NCBI RefSeq assembly: GCF_003627795.1
Contig: NZ_CP032688.1
Location: forward strand, 186,001 to 250,000
Source: Rhizobium sp. CCGE531
GTDB lineage: Bacteria > Pseudomonadota > Alphaproteobacteria > Rhizobiales > Rhizobiaceae
DNA: 64,000 bases
Direction of reading: 5' to 3'
Both the position numbers and the translations under genes were made by a program. Each line of letters begins with the position of its first letter. The first letter of the stretch is position 1. Shown piece by piece: positions 33,468 to 41,960 of the stretch. The notes below the pieces were generated by a model, which ran no database searches, was not told the DNA's origin, and saw nothing but the letters and a program-made list of their open reading frames with translations.

Positions 33468-34757
33468 TCATCTTCCTTCTGATACGGTTTTCGAGCCGAA
33501 CTTGGCGAGCGCCTGCGCCAGCTCTGGATAAGATTTGGCATATTCATGGAGATCGATTCCGGCGACCGCGGCATCCCAGGCCGCACGGACCGCTCTCACA
33601 CCCGCCGAAGGCCCGCCGGGATGGCTGACGACGCCACCGCCACAAAGGTAAAGGTGGTCGACCGTCTGCCCCGTCCTCCGATAGGTCTCGGGTGCCTGTC
33701 CACCCCACTGACCAGAACAAACGACCGGTAGCGGACGGTCGGCGTCACTGAAGATCGGTTTCTGGAGATCACGGAACGATTGGACGAAAGAATGGTCCGG
33801 TTCCCAGTATTTGGCGGCGATGCCGTTGATCTGGAATTGGTCCACGCCGAGAAGTCGCCAAAGCTGTTGGTAGACTGAGAAATCGAACCCGAGACCAGGA
33901 TGCCGGGTAAGAAGATCCCAGCCGTTGCGATGGGCGTGCAAGGCCAGAGACGACCGTCGACGCAGAAACAGAAAAGCGCCCATGCCGATCGAATTGATGT
34001 TGATGACGGCGGCGTTGCCACCCTCGCGCACGACCAGGTCGTGCTTGCGAAGCATCTCGTCGGGATCGACGTCGGAAATGCCGAAGGCATACATCACCTT
34101 CTTGCCGGTACGCTGCTCCTGGTCACGGATGATCGGCATTATGGCTTTCACCCGCGCCTCCAATGAGGAGTACGGTGGCGACATCAGTTTCTCATCGTCC
34201 TTGATGAAGTCGACGCCGGACGCGACGAGTTCAGCAACCACTTGCGCCGTCTGGTCCGGGGTCAGGCCGAGCGCGGGCTTGATGATCGTGCCGATGATCG
34301 GCCTGTCGTAAACGCCGGTCAGGCGCCGGGAGCCCTCGATCCCGAATTGGGGTCCTGGATAGACTCTTTCGAACTCTGGAGGCAGTTGCAGGCCGACGAT
34401 CCGAAGTCCGGTGAATCCCTTGATCGACCATACGCCGCCAAGAGCGACCGTCGTCAGAGCAGATAGATCGGTGCCGACCGCTTCCAGCGGATAGGCGATC
34501 GTCGCCAGGGCACGATTGAACGCCCTCCCCTCAGAAGGAAGAGACGGCACGCCGACTGCCTCCAGCCTCTCCAACGCCACGATCCTCGCGGCCGCACGAG
34601 CCTTCAGCTCTGGCGTCTCACCCGGCAAATCGACAAAGGTCCCCGTAGATTGGTCGCTGGCTATTTTGTCGGCCAGCACCTCAGGATCCCCTGCTGTTTC
34701 GATGCGGTAGGTGACCAGGATGTCGGAAGGCCTTGGTTGAGCCAATTCTATCGTCAT
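33468..34757 (-). CDS. RuBisCO-like protein (form IV), OiaX/OiaT-type decarboxylase or transcarboxylase candidate
   Basis: This 429-residue member of the RuBisCO large-chain family keeps the catalytic Lys160 in GTIIKPALG and the carbamylated-Lys/metal motif FIKDDE (Lys186, Asp188, Glu189). It also keeps His residues in ALHAHRNGW, SGQWGG and CGGGVVSHPGGPSAG. The RuBisCO Lys after TIIKP is Ala, so it is not a CO2-fixing enzyme. Relatives in D-apiose catabolism act on 3-oxo-isoapionate 4-phosphate. The DUF1537 kinase and LerI/RpiB isomerases nearby fit the decarboxylase version. A GTG three codons upstream overlaps the AKR stop and is an alternative start; a much longer open frame was rejected. 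Confidence 0.85.
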   Translation of the reverse strand: MTIELAQPRPSDILVTYRIETAGDPEVLADKIASDQSTGTFVDLPGETPELKARAAARIVALERLEAVGVPSLPSEGRAFNRALATIAYPLEAVGTDLSALTTVALGGVWSIKGFTGLRIVGLQLPPEFERVYPGPQFGIEGSRRLTGVYDRPIIGTIIKPALGLTPDQTAQVVAELVASGVDFIKDDEKLMSPPYSSLEARVKAIMPIIRDQEQRTGKKVMYAFGISDVDPDEMLRKHDLVVREGGNAAVININSIGMGAFLFLRRRSSLALHAHRNGWDLLTRHPGLGFDFSVYQQLWRLLGVDQFQINGIAAKYWEPDHSFVQSFRDLQKPIFSDADRPLPVVCSGQWGGQAPETYRRTGQTVDHLYLCGGGVVSHPGGPSAGVRAVRAAWDAAVAGIDLHEYAKSYPELAQALAKFGSKTVSEGR

Positions 34758-34762
34758 GGGAG

Positions 34763-35797
34763 TCACGTGGTTGGCACTGGCGCGGCCGCGGGGATGAGGC
34801 CGGATGATTTCAGATCGTCCCAGAAGGCGGCTGGGATCGGGGTTGAGATCGCGGCGACGTTTGCCGCCACATGTTCCGGCGTCAGCGCTCCCTGCACCAC
34901 CGCAGTCACTGCCGGATGTGCGTAGACAAATTGTGTCGCTGCAGTCGCAAGCGAGACGCCATGGCGCTCGCAGACGGTTTCGAGCGCCTCGACCTTCCGG
35001 ACGATCGCTTCGGGAGCGGGCTGGCAATCGTAGGTGCGGGTGGTTGTCATCGACTTGCTGCCCTCGGCGAGGATGCCGGAGTTGTAGATGCCAGCCGCAA
35101 TGATACCGATGCCCCGACGCTGCATTTCTGGATAGAATTGGTCGAGAGCGCCATGGTTGAGCAGGGTGTAGCGTCCGGCGACCATGGAGCAATCGAGATC
35201 GAATTCCTCCGCAACCTGCAGGACCGACGCCGTTTCATTGACGCCGAGGCCGATCGCTTTAACCGATCCCGTCCGCCGCAGTTCGTCGCAAGCCTTGTAA
35301 CCGCTCGATCTCAGCGCCGACAGATGGGTGCTATATGCCTCGCGGTGCCATTCGCCGCTCACGTCGTGGAGGTAGAGGATGTCAACGTGGTCCATGCCCA
35401 GCCGCTGCTGGCTATCTTCGAATGCGCGCATGATGCCGTCGTAGGAATAGTCGTATTCATCGACGAACGGCAACGCCTTCACCCAGTCGATCCCGTAGAG
35501 GCTCTCCGCGCGCTTGGCGCGGCTTTCAGGCTTGAGAATCCGTCCCGCCTTGGTGCTGACAACAACCTTTCCGACGAGATCATGATTCCTGAGAACATGA
35601 CCGAGAGAATGCTCGGATTTTCCGAGACCGTAGAGTGGCGCGGTATCGAAATAGCGAACGCCGAGCTCATACGCTTTGAGGACGACCGCTTCGAAGGCCT
35701 GGAAGCTCACGTCAACGTTGCAGCCACCGAGGGGCGAGGTCCCCAGTCCCAAGGAGGTGAGCGTTACTTCGGTTTTTCCAAGTGTTCTCTGCAGCAT
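34763..35797 (-). CDS. Aldo-keto reductase (aldose 1-dehydrogenase-like), copy 2
   Basis: This 344-residue AKR has YFDTAPLYGLGKSEHSLG, VVSTKAGR and YLHDVSGEW as the tetrad segments. It is a paralogue of the enzyme at 30109, with matching RAFEDSQQRLG and RYTLLNHG stretches. The ATG of MLQRTLGK follows AAGGAAC. The gene lies between the importer C binding-protein gene and the RuBisCO-like gene, so it probably performs the first oxidation of the imported sugar to a lactone. Two such paralogues in one locus suggest different substrates or anomers. Confidence 0.86.
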   Translation of the reverse strand: MLQRTLGKTEVTLTSLGLGTSPLGGCNVDVSFQAFEAVVLKAYELGVRYFDTAPLYGLGKSEHSLGHVLRNHDLVGKVVVSTKAGRILKPESRAKRAESLYGIDWVKALPFVDEYDYSYDGIMRAFEDSQQRLGMDHVDILYLHDVSGEWHREAYSTHLSALRSSGYKACDELRRTGSVKAIGLGVNETASVLQVAEEFDLDCSMVAGRYTLLNHGALDQFYPEMQRRGIGIIAAGIYNSGILAEGSKSMTTTRTYDCQPAPEAIVRKVEALETVCERHGVSLATAATQFVYAHPAVTAVVQGALTPEHVAANVAAISTPIPAAFWDDLKSSGLIPAAAPVPTT

Positions 35798-35866
35798 TGC
35801 TGATCGTTCCTTATTGCCGTAATGCCTCGGCGGACGGCCCAAAGCCGCCCGCCTCAGCTGATTGAT

Positions 35867-36865
35867 TTACATGTATTTCTCGACGTTGGTGGCATCGAGG
35901 ATGAGCCACGGAACGACGTAGTCCTTGTCCTTGCCGCCCTTCCATTCCATCAGCGAGCCCCATATTTCGGCCTGCGGCTTGTAGTCGTCGCCCTTGATCG
36001 CATGCAGCGCAAGGTCGACGGCACCCTGGCCTTCGGCGCGGGCGTATTTGTAGAGTGACACCGCCAGCTCGCCCTTCTTCACGGCGCGCTTGGCGTCTGG
36101 AATGCCATCGATCGACAGGACCGGAACGGTCTTGAGGTCGATTCCAGCGCTCTTCATCGCCTCGATCGCGCCGAGCGCCATCTCGTCGTTCTCAGCAAGA
36201 ACCCCGTTGATCTGACCCGGATGGGCGAGCAACCAGTTCTCCATCAGAGCCTGGCCCTCGGCTCGGCTCCAGTTGCCTGTCTTGGCCTCGATAAGCTTGA
36301 GATTGGGGAACTTGGCGAGGCCGGCGTCGACGCCGGCACGGCGCTCGATCTGAGCGGACTGGCCGATCGGGCCTTCCATCAGGACGACGTTGCCGCCCTT
36401 GGGAAGCCGCTTGCCGAGTTCTTCAGCGATAATGCGGCCGCCTTCGGTATCGTTGACGATAATAGAGGCGGTGTAGTTCTTCGACTTCGTCTTGAGCGCC
36501 GATACGATCAGCGGAATCTTCGCTTCCGCTGCTTTGTCGATCGGCGGGGCTGACGCCTCGAGATCGAAAGGTGCCATGATGATCGCATTAAACTGCTGGG
36601 TGATCGCGGTATCGATCTGGTTTGCCTGGGTGAGCGGGTCATACTTGCCGTCGAAAACGGTAATCTCGACCTGGCCCGACTTAACTGCGGGATGGTTCTT
36701 GATTTCGGTCGACCAGGCTTTCATGTATTCGCCGGACTCGCCGAACGACAGCGCTGCTATCCGAATTTTGTCTTCCGCGAACGCTAGCTTGGGTCCGGTC
36801 AAGGTCGCCGCTGCGAGTGCCACTCCTATACCTGCCTTGAGCAGGCTCCTCCTGAACATTTGCAT
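35867..36865 (-). CDS. CUT2 sugar-binding periplasmic protein (importer C)
   Basis: This 332-residue binding protein has a twin-basic-like start (MQMFRRSLLKAGIGVALAAA) and a cleavage site near AFAED. The mature part has IRIAALSFGESGEYMKAW, FNAIIMAPFDLEASAPPID, IPLIVSALKT and GVLAENDEMALGAIEAM, the ribose-binding-protein pattern. Here it is third in the importer genes, after ATPase and permease, unlike importers A, B and D. Its ligand should be the substrate of the AKR/RuBisCO-like pathway, possibly a branched pentose such as D-apiose or its acid. Confidence 0.88.
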   Translation of the reverse strand: MQMFRRSLLKAGIGVALAAATLTGPKLAFAEDKIRIAALSFGESGEYMKAWSTEIKNHPAVKSGQVEITVFDGKYDPLTQANQIDTAITQQFNAIIMAPFDLEASAPPIDKAAEAKIPLIVSALKTKSKNYTASIIVNDTEGGRIIAEELGKRLPKGGNVVLMEGPIGQSAQIERRAGVDAGLAKFPNLKLIEAKTGNWSRAEGQALMENWLLAHPGQINGVLAENDEMALGAIEAMKSAGIDLKTVPVLSIDGIPDAKRAVKKGELAVSLYKYARAEGQGAVDLALHAIKGDDYKPQAEIWGSLMEWKGGKDKDYVVPWLILDATNVEKYM

Positions 36866-36957
36866 TTACTTGCTCTCCTCTGGTTTAAATTTGCCCAAGC
36901 GCATCTTTCATGGCCGGGCATTGTCGCCGAGCATGTCGGCGGCAATCCTGAAATTCG

Positions 36958-37920
36958 CTATTTTCGGATTTGGTCGGCGATAACCGCGACAACGATGATG
37001 GTGCCCTTGAGCACCTGCTGGTAGTAGGAAGATACCCCCATCAGGTCCATGCCGTTATTGATGGTGCCAATAATCAGGGCTCCAATGAGAGTACCCAGCA
37101 ACGAACCGCGCCCGCCTGCGAGGCTGGTGCCGCCGATGACGACGGCGGCGATCGCATCAAGCTCGTAGCCGATGCCGGCTTGCGGCAACGCGGCAGTTGT
37201 CCGCGCGGTCAATACAAGCCCAGCCATACCAGCTAGCAGGCCGGAAATAACGTAAGTGGCACCAACGATCATCTTGGTCGAAATACCGCTCGTGCGCGCC
37301 GCCTTCTCGTTGCCCCCCACGGCGTAGACGTAGCGACCAAAGGTCGTGTAATTTAGAACGACCCAACCAACGATGAATACGAGAAACAGAATGATAATCG
37401 GAACCGGGAGGTACATGACCTGGCCGGAGCCGATCCACTTGTAGGCGTCGGAAAGATTAGGGATCGGGCTTCCTTGGGAGAAGATCAACGTCAACCCGCG
37501 CGCCACACTCAGCATTCCAAGCGTCACCACGAACGGCGGAACTTTGATTGCGGCCACGAGGACGCCGTTCACAAGGCCGAGGCCCGCACCGACTGCAAGT
37601 CCGGCCAAGATGCCGATGAGTACGAAGTGTTCGTTCGTCTCTGTGACCAGGCTCGCAGCGATCATACCAGCGATGGCCATGACCGAACCAACGGACAGGT
37701 CAATGCCCTTTGTTAAGATTACAAAAGTGACACCGATCGCCAGAATGCCGTTGATCGACGACTGTCGGACAAGGTTGAGCCAGTTCGGCCAGCTCATGAA
37801 ATAAGGGCTGGCAACCGAAAAGAACGCGACGATCAGCAAGAACACCAATACGATGCTGAATTGCCTTATCATCTCGCCGGCACGGAAGCTTCCCGATTTT
37901 TCCACAGCGATTGTACTCAT
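36958..37920 (-). CDS. CUT2 sugar ABC transporter permease (importer C)
   Basis: This 320-residue RbsC-like membrane protein contains LTKGIDLSVGSVMAI and IAAVVIGGTSLAGGRGSLLGT, with the QQVLKGTIIVVAVIADQ ending typical of ribose permeases. It lies 36 nt after the ATPase gene and 92 nt before the binding-protein gene. Confidence 0.9.
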   Translation of the reverse strand: MSTIAVEKSGSFRAGEMIRQFSIVLVFLLIVAFFSVASPYFMSWPNWLNLVRQSSINGILAIGVTFVILTKGIDLSVGSVMAIAGMIAASLVTETNEHFVLIGILAGLAVGAGLGLVNGVLVAAIKVPPFVVTLGMLSVARGLTLIFSQGSPIPNLSDAYKWIGSGQVMYLPVPIIILFLVFIVGWVVLNYTTFGRYVYAVGGNEKAARTSGISTKMIVGATYVISGLLAGMAGLVLTARTTAALPQAGIGYELDAIAAVVIGGTSLAGGRGSLLGTLIGALIIGTINNGMDLMGVSSYYQQVLKGTIIVVAVIADQIRK

Positions 37921-37956
37921 TTTGCAAATCTCCCATTGGCGGATTGGGGCTGTCGA

Positions 37957-39489
37957 TCAGCTCGCCAAATCCATGAGCGTCTGTTGTGATGCCTCGGCAC
38001 CGTCGATTACGTTGACGAGCTGCCCCTGCTTGAAGATCGCGATCCTGTCACTGAGCTGCATGATCTCCGGTGCCTCCGAGGAGACCACCAGGACGCCGTT
38101 ACCTTTTGCCGCGAAGTCCCGCAGGAACGCGTAGATCTCCTGCTTAGAACCTTCGTCGATGCCGCGCGTCGGTTCGTCGCAAATGAGCAGCTTCGGATTC
38201 GTCAGAAGGCATCGAGCCAGCACGACCTTTTGCTGGTTGCCGCCTGACAGAGTTTCGACGGCAACATCCGGCGACGCCGACTTGATCCTCTGTGAGACGA
38301 TCATGTCTTGGACCGCGCGGCGCTCTTTGTCCCCGCGGATGAAACCGCTGATGGCCATCAAGGCGAGCGAGGAAAGCGTGATGTTATGGGCAATGGATGC
38401 CGACAGCACGAGACCGCTGTCCTTGCGGTCCTCGGTCACCATCGCCATGCCACGCTGGATCGCATCCTTCGGACTGCCTGGCTTGACCTTGCCGCCGTCG
38501 AAGACAATTTCGCCTCCTGTCGGTGAGTGCAACCCGAATATTGTCTCGAGGAACTCGGTTCGTCCGGACCCAAGCAGTCCGTAGATGCCGACGACTTCGC
38601 CCGACGCCACGTCCAATGAGATGTCCCGGAAATGAGACGCTCGCGCCAAGTTCGAGACCGAAAGCAGGATTGGCGCGTCTTCGAGAGGCTTGCCCTTCTC
38701 GACTAGCTTGACTTCACGGCCCACGATCTGTGTCACAAGATGACGGCGGTCGATGTCTTTGATGTTTCCGGTCTCGATGAAACGGCCGTCGCGGAACACT
38801 GTGTACTCATCCGCGATTTCAAAGATTTCGGTGAGTTTGTGAGACACGTAGATAATTGCGGAACCGCGCGCGGTGATTTTGCGGAGCGCGTTGAACAAGA
38901 CATGCACTTCGTGTTCACCGATAGCCGACGTCGGCTCGTCCATGATGACGATATGCGCCCTATAGCTGAGAGCCTTCGCAATTTCGACGAGCTGAATCTG
39001 GGCGAGGCTCAATTCTCCCATCTTCTTGGTAGCGTCAACTTCGAAACCGAGCTCATCGAGGAATGCCTGGGCGTCCCTGCGCATCTGGCTGAAATCGACG
39101 AGCACGCCAAGCCGCTTCGGCTCGCGTCCAAGGTAAAGGTTCTCGGCGACGGTCATCTCGGGGACCGGAGAAAGCTCTTGAGTGATAATCGCAATGCCGT
39201 GACGCAGAGCGTCAGCGGCGCTTTTGAAGTCGACCTGCTCACCATCGATCTCAACAATCCCCGCATCGCGGCGGAGCAATCCCATCGTGATGTTGAGGAA
39301 AGTCGACTTGCCGGCGCCATTGCCGCCGCACAAGGCATGGACGGTGCCAGCCTTTAGAGTCAGTCGCCCATCAACGAGTGCCGGAACGCCGTTAAACGAC
39401 TTTTCGACGCCCTCGGCCCGCAGAAGCACACGTGCTGACGACGACTGCGCGGTTGCCTGAACTGTTATCTTCTCAGTTGCGTTGACCAT
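37957..39489 (-). CDS. CUT2 sugar ABC transporter ATPase (importer C)
   Basis: This 510-residue protein has two ABC domains. Walker A in the first is CGGNGAGKST, where Gly replaces the common Glu, with the variant signature LSLAQIQLVEIAKAL. The second has GLLGSGRTEFLETIFG and LSGGNQQKVVLARCL. The ATG lies directly beside an operator (39490-39505), so no normal Shine-Dalgarno sequence fits at the usual distance. Either the GAGG inside the operator array is used or the transcript is nearly leaderless. Confidence 0.9.
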   Translation of the reverse strand: MVNATEKITVQATAQSSSARVLLRAEGVEKSFNGVPALVDGRLTLKAGTVHALCGGNGAGKSTFLNITMGLLRRDAGIVEIDGEQVDFKSAADALRHGIAIITQELSPVPEMTVAENLYLGREPKRLGVLVDFSQMRRDAQAFLDELGFEVDATKKMGELSLAQIQLVEIAKALSYRAHIVIMDEPTSAIGEHEVHVLFNALRKITARGSAIIYVSHKLTEIFEIADEYTVFRDGRFIETGNIKDIDRRHLVTQIVGREVKLVEKGKPLEDAPILLSVSNLARASHFRDISLDVASGEVVGIYGLLGSGRTEFLETIFGLHSPTGGEIVFDGGKVKPGSPKDAIQRGMAMVTEDRKDSGLVLSASIAHNITLSSLALMAISGFIRGDKERRAVQDMIVSQRIKSASPDVAVETLSGGNQQKVVLARCLLTNPKLLICDEPTRGIDEGSKQEIYAFLRDFAAKGNGVLVVSSEAPEIMQLSDRIAIFKQGQLVNVIDGAEASQQTLMDLAS

Positions 39490-39510
39490 GATATGACGTC
39501 ATACCTCATA
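39490..39510. promoter_or_regulatory. GntR-regulon operator, site 2 (importer C)
   Basis: GATATGACGTCATACC (39490-39505) shares the GGTAT-N6-ATACC geometry of the other sites with one mismatch. It includes the 12-base perfect palindrome TATGACGTCATA (39492-39503) and is followed by one more partial heptad, CATA. It touches the ATPase start codon, so a bound repressor would block translation initiation as well as transcription. Confidence 0.62.
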
Positions 39511-39558
39511 AAATCCAAATCTAAGCCGCTTCTGTGCGGGTCGTATGCCTTGTTGGTT

Positions 39559-40446
39559 CTAAGCGCCGTCCAGTCCGAGGATGGCGCGTGCCTCTTGGGG
39601 TGTAGCGGGCTCACGCCCGACTTTTTGGGCGATCTCAACAGCGCGCGATATGACTTCCGCGTTCGTGGGTGTGCCGAACTCACGATAGGGATAGTCGCCT
39701 ATTCCAATAGCCATGTGGCCACCCAGACGGCAGATCGCAGGAGCAATGTTCAACAGATTGCCCCCAAGGCAATTGACCGTCCATTCGATCGGCCGGTCGT
39801 CAGGCAGAAATGCAAGATGCGCCATGAGACCCGCCTCGGTCGGCGGGTGTCCGGTAATATATCGCCCTCCCGTCAGGTGGAGGAGAAAGTAGGCAGGACC
39901 CTTCACGAGACCCGCGTCCATCAGAGCAATCGCGCGGCGCGTGAACCCAACAGACCAGGAAACCAGCTTCGGCTTTACGCCCTTTTCAGCCAAGGTACGC
40001 GCGTAGTGCGCGAGACTTTCGGTCGTGTTGAGATACAAACGCTCGGGATTTTCGAACGTGCGCGTCTCGGCATCCCAAAGCTCGAGATTGGCCGAACCGG
40101 TATCGATCGGAGCAATGTCTGGCTTCGTCGCCGGGTCCAATGCCAGGTTTGCGACCGTGTCGATACGCTTCTTGGCGTCGGCATCATTCGAGATAAAGCC
40201 GAGAGTGGGTAGGATCAGCAAATCGGTCGCCCGCCTGACTTTGCGGATGATTTCGGCGTTTGCCTCAACGGTGTTTGTCGCACCGCCGTCGGGTGTCCTG
40301 GCATGATAGTGCAGGATCGCCGCTCCCGCATTGCGGGCTGCAACGGCGGCTTCGACGATCTCGTCGGCGGTATAGGGGATATTTGCGTTTAAGGTCCGCG
40401 GGGCGTACTCGTTGACCCTGGCTTCGAGGATGATTTTCTTTTGCAT
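39559..40446 (-). CDS. DUF849/BKACE family beta-keto acid cleavage enzyme
   Basis: This 295-residue TIM-barrel protein has the BKACE zinc-site HYHARTPDGG, the central PTLGF and the later LHLTGGRYITGHPP and NCLGGN segments. The family, including 3-keto-5-aminohexanoate cleavage enzyme, transfers the C1-C2 part of a beta-keto acid to acetyl-CoA or cleaves such acids. The ATG of MQKKIILEAR follows GGAGCGGAAG. It lies 10 nt after the DUF1537 kinase gene. 3-Oxo-isoapionate or 3-oxo-tetronate would be chemically suitable beta-keto acids, so it may form a branch parallel to the kinase. It is not part of the D-apiose routes known to me. Confidence 0.85.
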   Translation of the reverse strand: MQKKIILEARVNEYAPRTLNANIPYTADEIVEAAVAARNAGAAILHYHARTPDGGATNTVEANAEIIRKVRRATDLLILPTLGFISNDADAKKRIDTVANLALDPATKPDIAPIDTGSANLELWDAETRTFENPERLYLNTTESLAHYARTLAEKGVKPKLVSWSVGFTRRAIALMDAGLVKGPAYFLLHLTGGRYITGHPPTEAGLMAHLAFLPDDRPIEWTVNCLGGNLLNIAPAICRLGGHMAIGIGDYPYREFGTPTNAEVISRAVEIAQKVGREPATPQEARAILGLDGA

Positions 40447-40456
40447 CTTCCGCTCC

Positions 40457-41809
40457 TTACGCCGCCAGATAACCCGAAGTGCCCACCTTGGCCCGCAGGA
40501 AGAAGTCATCGGCACCAATCTGCCCGCCCTTCAGCATGACTTCGAGGCCATCGACGTCGGCGTCGCCCGGTGCATCCAAGCGGCAGACATGGCAATTTTG
40601 AACCTCGTCAAAAACGTCGATCTCCAGCGCTTCGGCGCCGATTGTCCGCACCGCATAGCTCGAGCTGTCGCCGCCTGAAAACACGATACGCGGCAAGGAA
40701 ACCGCGCGGCGCACGGCACGGGCAACGTCGCAGTAGATGGCTCCCAAACGTTCCGCGGGAACATCGCCGCCGGCCACACGGCCGGTTTCGCCGCGAGCCG
40801 TGTAGATGATTGTAGGGCGGCCACGATCAAGGCCATCGATCGCCTTGAGAGCAGCATCCCGCGCAAGTGCCTCAGCATCCCCACCGGACTGGATTCTGGA
40901 GACATCCAGGTGGACAAGGTTCCACCCGGAAGCTTCAGCCACAGCGATCTGGCGCCCGGTTTGCAGGGCGCAGCTGCCTGATAATACAAGTAGATTTTCG
41001 ACTCCGGCAATCTCCGTCTTGACAGGCTCCGCCGACGATAGCAGGCCCGAGCGGGCCCAAAGAGCGCCGAGTTGTTGCGCTAGGCCTTGAGCTGCAAGCG
41101 CGAACATCGGACGTGTCGGATACCGCGCCCAGAGCAGATCGGCGACAGCCGCAAGATCCGCGTTTTCGAGCCCATCGAAAATGACCCCTGCCCCCTCTTC
41201 AAAACCACTGACCACGCGCTTGTCCATTTCTGCGCGGTTCCGGACCATGGGAAGCGTAACGTTGATGAATTCCTTGGCTGTCTGCCCAGCCAAATGCATG
41301 CGCAGATCCGATTCGTGCATGGGCGTTCTGGGGTGGCGCGACATGCTTGGGTGACGGTCCAGCCGCTCTATTCTGTCGGCAAAGCGCGCGAAATGGTTTC
41401 CGAAGCAGGTGTAGCGCCCGAAGTCCGGAGTCGCGGCGAGGACTGGAACGTCCCTCTTACCGAAGTGAGCCGCAGCGCGCGCCAGGACAGCACCATAGCT
41501 TCCAACGGTGGGCGACGAGTCGAATGTCGAGCAGATCTTGTATTGAATGAGCGGACAGTCGAGCGTGCGCATGATCGAAAACGCGCTGTCGAGCTCCTCG
41601 TTGAGTTCGGCTCCAGACAATGCCCGTGCGGTGCCGGCGAAGCCAAGCACGTCATAAGACCGAGAGTCTGTCGCCGCCGCCTGTGCTGAGGGGCGTGAGA
41701 GATAGAGTTTTCCCTTTACCCCACTGCGATGGAACTGCGCCAGGTTTTCGGAAGAACCCGTGAAGTCGTCGCCGTAAAACACGGCCTTGAGCTTGCCAGC
41801 TGATGTCAT
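40457..41809 (-). CDS. DUF1537 four-carbon/branched acid-sugar kinase (OiaK-like)
   Basis: This 450-residue kinase has the N-terminal substrate domain motif GDDFTGSSENLAQF and ICSTFDSSPTVGSYG, and the C-terminal ATP-domain motif VFSGGDSSSYAVRTIGAEAL. The family phosphorylates 3-oxo-tetronate, D-threonate or 3-oxo-isoapionate at the terminal hydroxyl. It is divergent from the OtnK-type paralogue at 58613. With a RuBisCO-like protein and LerI/RpiB isomerases in the same locus, 3-oxo-isoapionate or a related branched acid is the best guess. It is first in its operon. Confidence 0.83.
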   Translation of the reverse strand: MTSAGKLKAVFYGDDFTGSSENLAQFHRSGVKGKLYLSRPSAQAAATDSRSYDVLGFAGTARALSGAELNEELDSAFSIMRTLDCPLIQYKICSTFDSSPTVGSYGAVLARAAAHFGKRDVPVLAATPDFGRYTCFGNHFARFADRIERLDRHPSMSRHPRTPMHESDLRMHLAGQTAKEFINVTLPMVRNRAEMDKRVVSGFEEGAGVIFDGLENADLAAVADLLWARYPTRPMFALAAQGLAQQLGALWARSGLLSSAEPVKTEIAGVENLLVLSGSCALQTGRQIAVAEASGWNLVHLDVSRIQSGGDAEALARDAALKAIDGLDRGRPTIIYTARGETGRVAGGDVPAERLGAIYCDVARAVRRAVSLPRIVFSGGDSSSYAVRTIGAEALEIDVFDEVQNCHVCRLDAPGDADVDGLEVMLKGGQIGADDFFLRAKVGTSGYLAA

Positions 41810-41906
41810 CGGATCCTCCCACTATCCCGGCCGAGGATATCTTCCTCCATACATCAGCCGGGCTTCACTCTTGACAAGACTCATATAAGCCGTTCATAAC
41901 TCTGTC

Positions 41907-41937
41907 AAGGTAATACCTTATACCTTATACCTCATAT
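41907..41937. promoter_or_regulatory. GntR-regulon operator, site 3 (kinase/SDR divergent promoter)
   Basis: The site starts with the inverted repeat AAGGTA-A-TACCTT and continues as heptads AATACCT, TATACCT, TATACCT and a partial CATAT. It lies 24 nt before the SDR start on the plus strand and about 100 nt before the kinase start on the minus strand, so one array can control both directions. Confidence 0.65.
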
Positions 41938-41960
41938 CGAGAAAATTGGAGGACGACGAG

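Noticed and set aside
33468..34757. True RuBisCO large subunit
   Set aside because: The Lys after TIIKP is Ala, the N-terminal domain is short, and no small subunit or phosphoribulokinase gene is present, so it is form IV-like.
34758..35192. N-terminal extension of the RuBisCO-like reading frame
   Set aside because: The extra 145 codons overlap the aldo-keto reductase gene and have a low-complexity Arg-rich composition. The RuBisCO-like homology begins at the ATG chosen.
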